DNA of 64,000 nucleotides from NCBI RefSeq assembly GCF_004193775.1, contig NC_041021.1, positions 2,118,001 through 2,182,000 on the forward strand. Reading direction: 5' to 3'. The notes below the pieces were generated by a model. The model was not told where the DNA came from. It worked only from the letters and a program-made list of their open reading frames with translations, and ran no database searches. A program made the translations under genes and the position numbers. This stretch comes from Glycine soja (Eukaryota > Streptophyta > Magnoliopsida > Fabales > Fabaceae). This document shows positions 59,990 through 64,000 of the stretch, piece after piece (position 1 is the stretch's first letter; each line of letters begins with the position of its first letter).

Positions 59990-60564
59990 TTTTTCAATTT
60001 TGTTTTTGGTTCCTTTTTATTTTGTCGGGCTATCGATGAAGAAGCATCCAGCAGGCATGTTTTTTCCTCTTTTGCTGTTATGCATGTTTGTTTCATTACT
60101 ATTTATTTTTATTTGCAAGGTTCTAATTTTGTTTGTTGTTATGCATGTTTGCTTCTTAATAATAGTTATTTTTTTTTACTGATTTTTCAACTCTGTTTTT
60201 GGTTCTTTTTTATTTTTCCGGGCTAATTTTTTCGTCATCTTCCCCATATGGGTTGTAAGTTATGTGTTTGATGAAATGCCTAAATGAAGTTTTAGTTTTT
60301 AATCTTAAAAATTCATGTGCATCAGTGCGCATCCTGCATTCCATGCTGGGTGTCTAATGAATGATACATGCAAGATTTTGATGATAATCATTGTAACAAT
60401 TGGTTGGTATTGATATCATTTATATTCTTTAATTATTTTAATCTATTGTTCAACAGGAAGAAGCCCAGGTTTTTTGTTCAACAGGAAGAAGCGCGGGTTT
60501 TTTTCTTGCTCTCTCTTAGTTTGTGTTTTTTTTCTTCTTTAATTTTTGTTGTTGTTGTTGTTAC

Positions 60565-60633
<69 letters not shown>

Positions 60634-60887
60634 GTAGTTGGGTGTCCTTTTTTATGTTATAATGACCGAGTGAACTTTGAAATTTTTCTTTGAGGTTCCT
60701 GGTGTATGTAGGTGGTGATAACAAAGAAAACCAAAAAAGATCTTAGAAGATTAAAAAGGTACTCCCTTGACTTGATTCCATTGTCTGTGTTTAAAGTCTT
60801 TATAACTATTGTTAGTCAAAAGCTTTAAAAAAAAGTGATTTTAAGATTTTGAAAAATGTGAGTTTTTATAGAGACTGTTTTAGAAGC

Positions 60888-60935
<48 letters not shown>

Positions 60936-62349
60936 GTAGTTGGATGTCTTTTTTTTTTGTTATAATGACCGAGTGAACTTTGAAATTAAATAGTCTCTAA
61001 TATCTATTTTAAGTTTATAACATATGAAGGAAATTCTTTGGGCAATTATTTTTAACATTTTGCTTCTCAAGCAGTAGAAAAGAAGCACACTTTATTTTAT
61101 TTTGATTGGTTCACTTCTTTTAATGGGTTCGAGTAACTAATGCACCTAAATCATTGTCCTTCTTTTAAGTTTGGCTTAGGACGTGGATAAACAGCACAGG
61201 TGTGGATAAGCATTCTTTAGGGAAAATGGCATCAGTAAAGAGACAAATGACAAAGCCAATCACATTTTACTTTTGTGTGTTCTGCCAACCATTGTTAGCC
61301 TTCCGAGAGACTTGATGGTTAAGAGCATTGATCTCTTTCTTGCATTATTGATGCTAAAAATGATGTGGTGTATTGCTAATGTGTTGTCGTGGCATATACT
61401 ATGAAGATAATGTGGGGTATTGTTAATTTGTTCTTATTCATTTAAAGTTTTGTTTGAATTTTTTATTTTGATTTTGATATGGTGGGTGCAGCTGAGGGTT
61501 ACACACATGGGGATGTATTTTTACATTAAAAAAGAACTTCTATCATTTCATAATATATCCATTGTACTGATTGTTCACTTTTATTTGATGAGGCTACAAA
61601 CTTTTGCTTCCCTGTTTCATTCTTTTAGTCAATATTTTGTATTTAATTAAAAAAATGTTTAAATTGCATCTCTTGATATAAAAAATTATAATGTATGTAC
61701 CTGTTTCATTCTTTTGAAAAATAACTCCTCGCCATCTGCTAAAATTTGTCCCTTTTTTATACATTTACCTCGGCGAACCTGGGGTTTTTGATGCATACAA
61801 GTATTTTTGTTGGAACGTTGATATATAGTTATAGAAATTGCTTAGTACTTTACTGATATTTCTCAATTCTTTTAAACACATTCTTTGCCTTGCTCTATTT
61901 TCCCATTTTTTTCCTAAATCATGCACACATATTGGCTGATAATATTAATGTATTGTTGCAGGCTTTAATATGTCGAATTGGTTGCCTTGAGCAGCTAGTG
62001 TTAACATGCAAAGCCGGGTGGGGATTCCGATGATATGTCGGCTGAGGTTGTCAAGAATTCTTGGAAAAATGAGCAAAGGAATCAATCGTGATTAGCAAAG
62101 GGGAGGTAAAAATTGCATCTGTAGGCTCTTCTTAGATGTGGTTTGATGCTGATGACTCAAATGGTTACCCTAAATTAGGGAAGAATTACAACTATATAAT
62201 AATCGCTCAACTCTTGCTATATGGATACCGTGTAATCATGACAACTTTCTCTTTCTTTTTCCTCCTTTTAGGCTCTTTGGAATTTTTTACAATAGTAGTT
62301 ACTGCTTTATATATCAAAATTTAGTGCTTTTTCTTATGCATCAATATAG
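59990..62349. other. Non-coding interior of the second Helitron-like segment
   Basis: T-rich and AT-rich DNA with ATT arrays (60566-60633, 60889-60934) and a short doublet of CAACAGGAAGAAGC (60453, 60480). The stretch 61960-62110 is less AT-rich and could be another captured exon, but I recognise no family. Confidence 0.35.
60566..60633. repeat. (TTA)n microsatellite after a (GTT)n run
   Basis: About 22 trinucleotide units; a second ATT tract lies at 60889-60934, again followed by GTAGTTGG, so the tract and its 3' flank are duplicated. Confidence 0.95.
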
Positions 62350-62573
62350 GGCTCTGATTTTGTGGCAAAAGCTATGGATTTAGCAGCCAGAGAATTAATA
62401 ACAAGTGCATCACTAGGACAAGGTTTGATCTGCGTTGCTTTTTGTCTCTTGCTGTGAATCCTGATATGTGCCAAATTAAATATAGGCTTCCTGCAATGGT
62501 AGTTACACAGGTACAGCTTGACCGTGCCAAGGTATCCACGAAGTCTGCAGTTCTAATGAATTTAGAGTCCAGA
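62350..62573 (+). pseudogene. Mitochondrial processing peptidase alpha subunit, two captured exons
   Basis: Exon 62350-62422 encodes GSDFVAKAMDLAARE and ends SLGQ with a phase-1 donor. Exon 62503-62573, after a GGTAG acceptor, restores phase and reads VTQVQLDRAK, then STKSAVLMNLESR, followed by a GTATGC donor. This block (VDQVQLDRAK, ATKSAVLMNLESR) is highly conserved in plant MPP alpha, a subunit of the presequence protease in complex III. No exons before or after it are present, so it is a fragment with intact splice signals. Confidence 0.88.
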
Positions 62574-62940
62574 GTATGCTCTTTCTAACTCTCACGGGTA
62601 GTTTGAATGATATCTAATTTATTTCATTTACTCTTCTCTCTGCACCTAAATTAAAAATAATGTGTCCCTCTTGCATCTTTGCTTCCTTCTATATTATGAT
62701 ATATTTTGCCAAATCCCCAAAGCAACAAAAAAAATGATTGAATGTAAATAGGGAAATTAGGTATATTATTAATCTTCTTTATAAAGGAAATCTTGAATAA
62801 TTCATTATTTATATTATTACAATAATTACTATTTTTTATATTCTTTGGTTTATCAGAAGGAGTAGTGGATACGGTTTAGGATCATTGTTATAATAGACAA
62901 AATTGATGGTGATCGTACATAGTGGCTAGGAAGGGATATA

Positions 62941-63195
62941 ATGGCTACTGCGGTAGTTATTGGACTCAGTGGAGGAAAGAGACTCTTGAGTTCATCATAC
63001 CATTACTTTGATATTATAGAAAAGCTTTCTTATGATAGTGATTTTGGATCCACACACTACCAAATTGGATTTAAGTATTATGACTTTTTCATCATAACCA
63101 TGAACATATTTCATTTTATGTTGAGTATTGGCAATTGTTCCTTATGTTATCCTGTGCTTGGCAGGATATCAGAAGAGAGCTTGGAATGGAAATAA
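62941..63195 (+). CDS. Open frame with unknown exon-like start (84 codons)
   Basis: Begins MATAVVIGLSGGKRLLSSSY and continues FDIIEKLSYDSDFGSTHYQ, whose composition looks like a real first exon. It then drifts into AT-rich sequence and overlaps the RPA12 fragment in another frame. Perhaps another captured exon; family not recognised. Confidence 0.35.
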   Translation: MATAVVIGLSGGKRLLSSSYHYFDIIEKLSYDSDFGSTHYQIGFKYYDFFIITMNIFHFMLSIGNCSLCYPVLGRISEESLEWK

Positions 63196-63518
63196 TTGAG
63201 GAACATACGGTGATGAAATATTCTAAGGTGATGCATCCTGCAATACTTAGTAGTTTTTTTAGCAGATTTTTGTTTGTTTAAATGCTATTGTTTTTTGACA
63301 GGTCAACAAGAAATGTGAAAAATGTGGCCATGGGGAAGCTACCTATTATACTAGATAGGTATCTTTAATGTAGATTTGCCAATTCAATTTGAAGCTCTTA
63401 TTTAACAGTCTAAATTTATTTATTTTAATCATTCTAATTTCAGATGAGATCAGCAGACAAAGAGCAAACTACTTTCTACACATGTACCGGCTGTGGTCAT
63501 CAGTCTCAGGAGAATTAG
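63165..63518 (+). pseudogene. RNA polymerase I subunit RPA12 (TFIIS-type zinc ribbon), captured exons with a stop
   Basis: Exons at 63165-63227 (DIRRELGMEIIEEH), 63302-63358 (VNKKCEKCGHGEATYYTR) and 63444-63518 (MRSADKEQTTFYTCTGCGHQ, ending SQEN and TAG), each with AG acceptor and, for the first two, GT donor. All four zinc-binding Cys of the C-terminal ribbon are kept (CEKC, CTGC). The last codon of the middle exon is TAG where the family has Gln (CAG), and the catalytic-loop RSADEGQTT reads RSADKEQTT. RPA12 aids transcript cleavage and termination by Pol I. The N-terminal ribbon is missing, so this is a fragment. Confidence 0.9.
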
Positions 63519-63861
63519 TGGTTTACTTTAAGGTTATGCTTAGTTTGGGAGAGAAAAGTGGAAGGAATAAGAAAGATAAAGAGTGAAAACTGAGATGATT
63601 TTTTGGTAGGAGAGAAAATGAAAACAAAGTTAATTTTTCTTCTTCTTATTTGATTGTGTATAAAGAAAAAAAAAGCATGTAGGTGAAATGTAATAAATAC
63701 TTAAAACTTGGAATCAAATGTAGCAATTAATCTTTTCATAAAAAAAAATATTTACAAGATTTTTTTTTTGTGCAGAATTATTTTTTTAATATATTTATTT
63801 TACTAATTATTTTTATTATTTATCACTATATATTAATATTGAATTACTGATGTACTCATGC
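63519..63861. other. AT-rich spacer
   Basis: No coding signal between the RPA12 and ACP pieces. Confidence 0.35.
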
Positions 63862-63956
63862 TTAAAATTTAGACAGGCCTATAACACCGGATTCCTCTGG
63901 AAGTGCCAATTGCTTCTTGACTTTGTCATACACCTTCTTCACTGTCTCTGGTTTTG
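63862..63956 (-). pseudogene. Acyl carrier protein exon fragment
   Basis: On the minus strand the frame reads KPETVKKVYDKVKKQLALPE, then ESGVIGLSKF and TAA (63864-63862). Plant plastid ACPs have KPETV..VxxIVKKQLAL..VTGESKFxxLGADSLD at this point. The copy stops after SKF, just before the GADSLD site that carries phosphopantetheine. A possible acceptor CAG lies at 63950-63948. It may continue beyond the window edge. Confidence 0.7.
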
Positions 63957-64000
63957 ATGATTACAAAATAAGGTTTGGTCTTTAATTAAATAAAGTGTTA

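Larger units (their letters stand above)
59378..63518 (+). mobile_element. Probable second Helitron-like segment with captured gene pieces
   Basis: Directly after the first terminus, A|TCTATAAAAGAGAACC at 59377-59393 resembles plant Helitron 5' ends. The segment holds a CT-rich leader with a 61-bp direct repeat (CACTCCCTTGGTTGCTCCAC at 59480 and 59541), ATT microsatellites, and exon pieces of at least two nuclear genes in plus orientation. No 3' terminus or replicase was found within the window, so the extent is inferred. Confidence 0.5.

Noticed and set aside
59488..60039. 183-codon frame rich in Phe and Ser
   Set aside because: Translation of a CT-rich leader and repeats; the frame contains no domain, and a better start exists at 59858 in another frame.
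1..64000. CRISPR arrays, bacterial operons, riboswitches
   Set aside because: The sequence is plant nuclear DNA; the short tandem repeats have no spacer pattern.

Overview
The window looks like eudicot plant nuclear DNA, most likely from a legume close to soybean (inference). It is very AT-rich. Genes are split by short GT-AG introns, long gaps lie between them, and there are many microsatellites, MITE-like palindromes and transposon remnants. The gene families (PP2-A phloem lectins, thylakoid cytochrome c6A, LCAT4, MIR167, TIR-NBS) are all those of flowering plants.

Layout. 1-1966: the 3' exons of a plus-strand gene I could not name. 4673-5618: a dead TIR-NBS resistance gene. 12479-12860: a MIR167 hairpin on the minus strand. 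16240-19420: an RTE-type LINE with a fully open reading frame and a perfect 19-bp target-site duplication. 21972-22178: a MULE-like MITE. 23340-25480 (minus): cytochrome c6A. Its upstream region carries a Pack-type TIR element (25763-26731) that holds pieces of two unrelated genes, a CIPK kinase and a J-domain protein, in opposite orientations. 26951-27527: a hAT-like nonautonomous element. 29479-35037 (plus): a complete 11-exon LCAT4-like acyltransferase/phospholipase gene. Its start codon sits in the last unit of a 26-bp telobox minisatellite.

35743-53233 (minus): a PP2-A cluster. It holds a gene in which two PP2 units are joined by loss of a stop codon (predicted 413 aa), and two ordinary two-exon copies (173 aa each). 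These two copies and their flanks are a segmental duplication; a degenerate PMD-bearing transposon lies upstream of one of them.

53610-64000 has no recognisable intact gene. It is an accessory block of nested repeats: a six-times iterated exon-like module, about 210-bp and 50-bp tandem repeats, a 100-bp inverted repeat about 3 kb apart, and a good Helitron 3' terminus at 59370. Beyond that terminus lies a stretch carrying exon pieces of mitochondrial processing peptidase alpha, RNA polymerase I subunit RPA12 and acyl carrier protein, as expected of gene-capturing Helitrons.

The intact protein genes act independently: thylakoid lumen redox (c6A), lipid cleavage or acyl transfer (LCAT4) and phloem lectins (PP2). 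The strongest novelty candidates are the PP2-PP2 fusion, the two gene-fragment assemblies, the telobox array that includes the LCAT4 start codon, and a cytochrome c6A intron whose frame does not fit ordinary splice sites.
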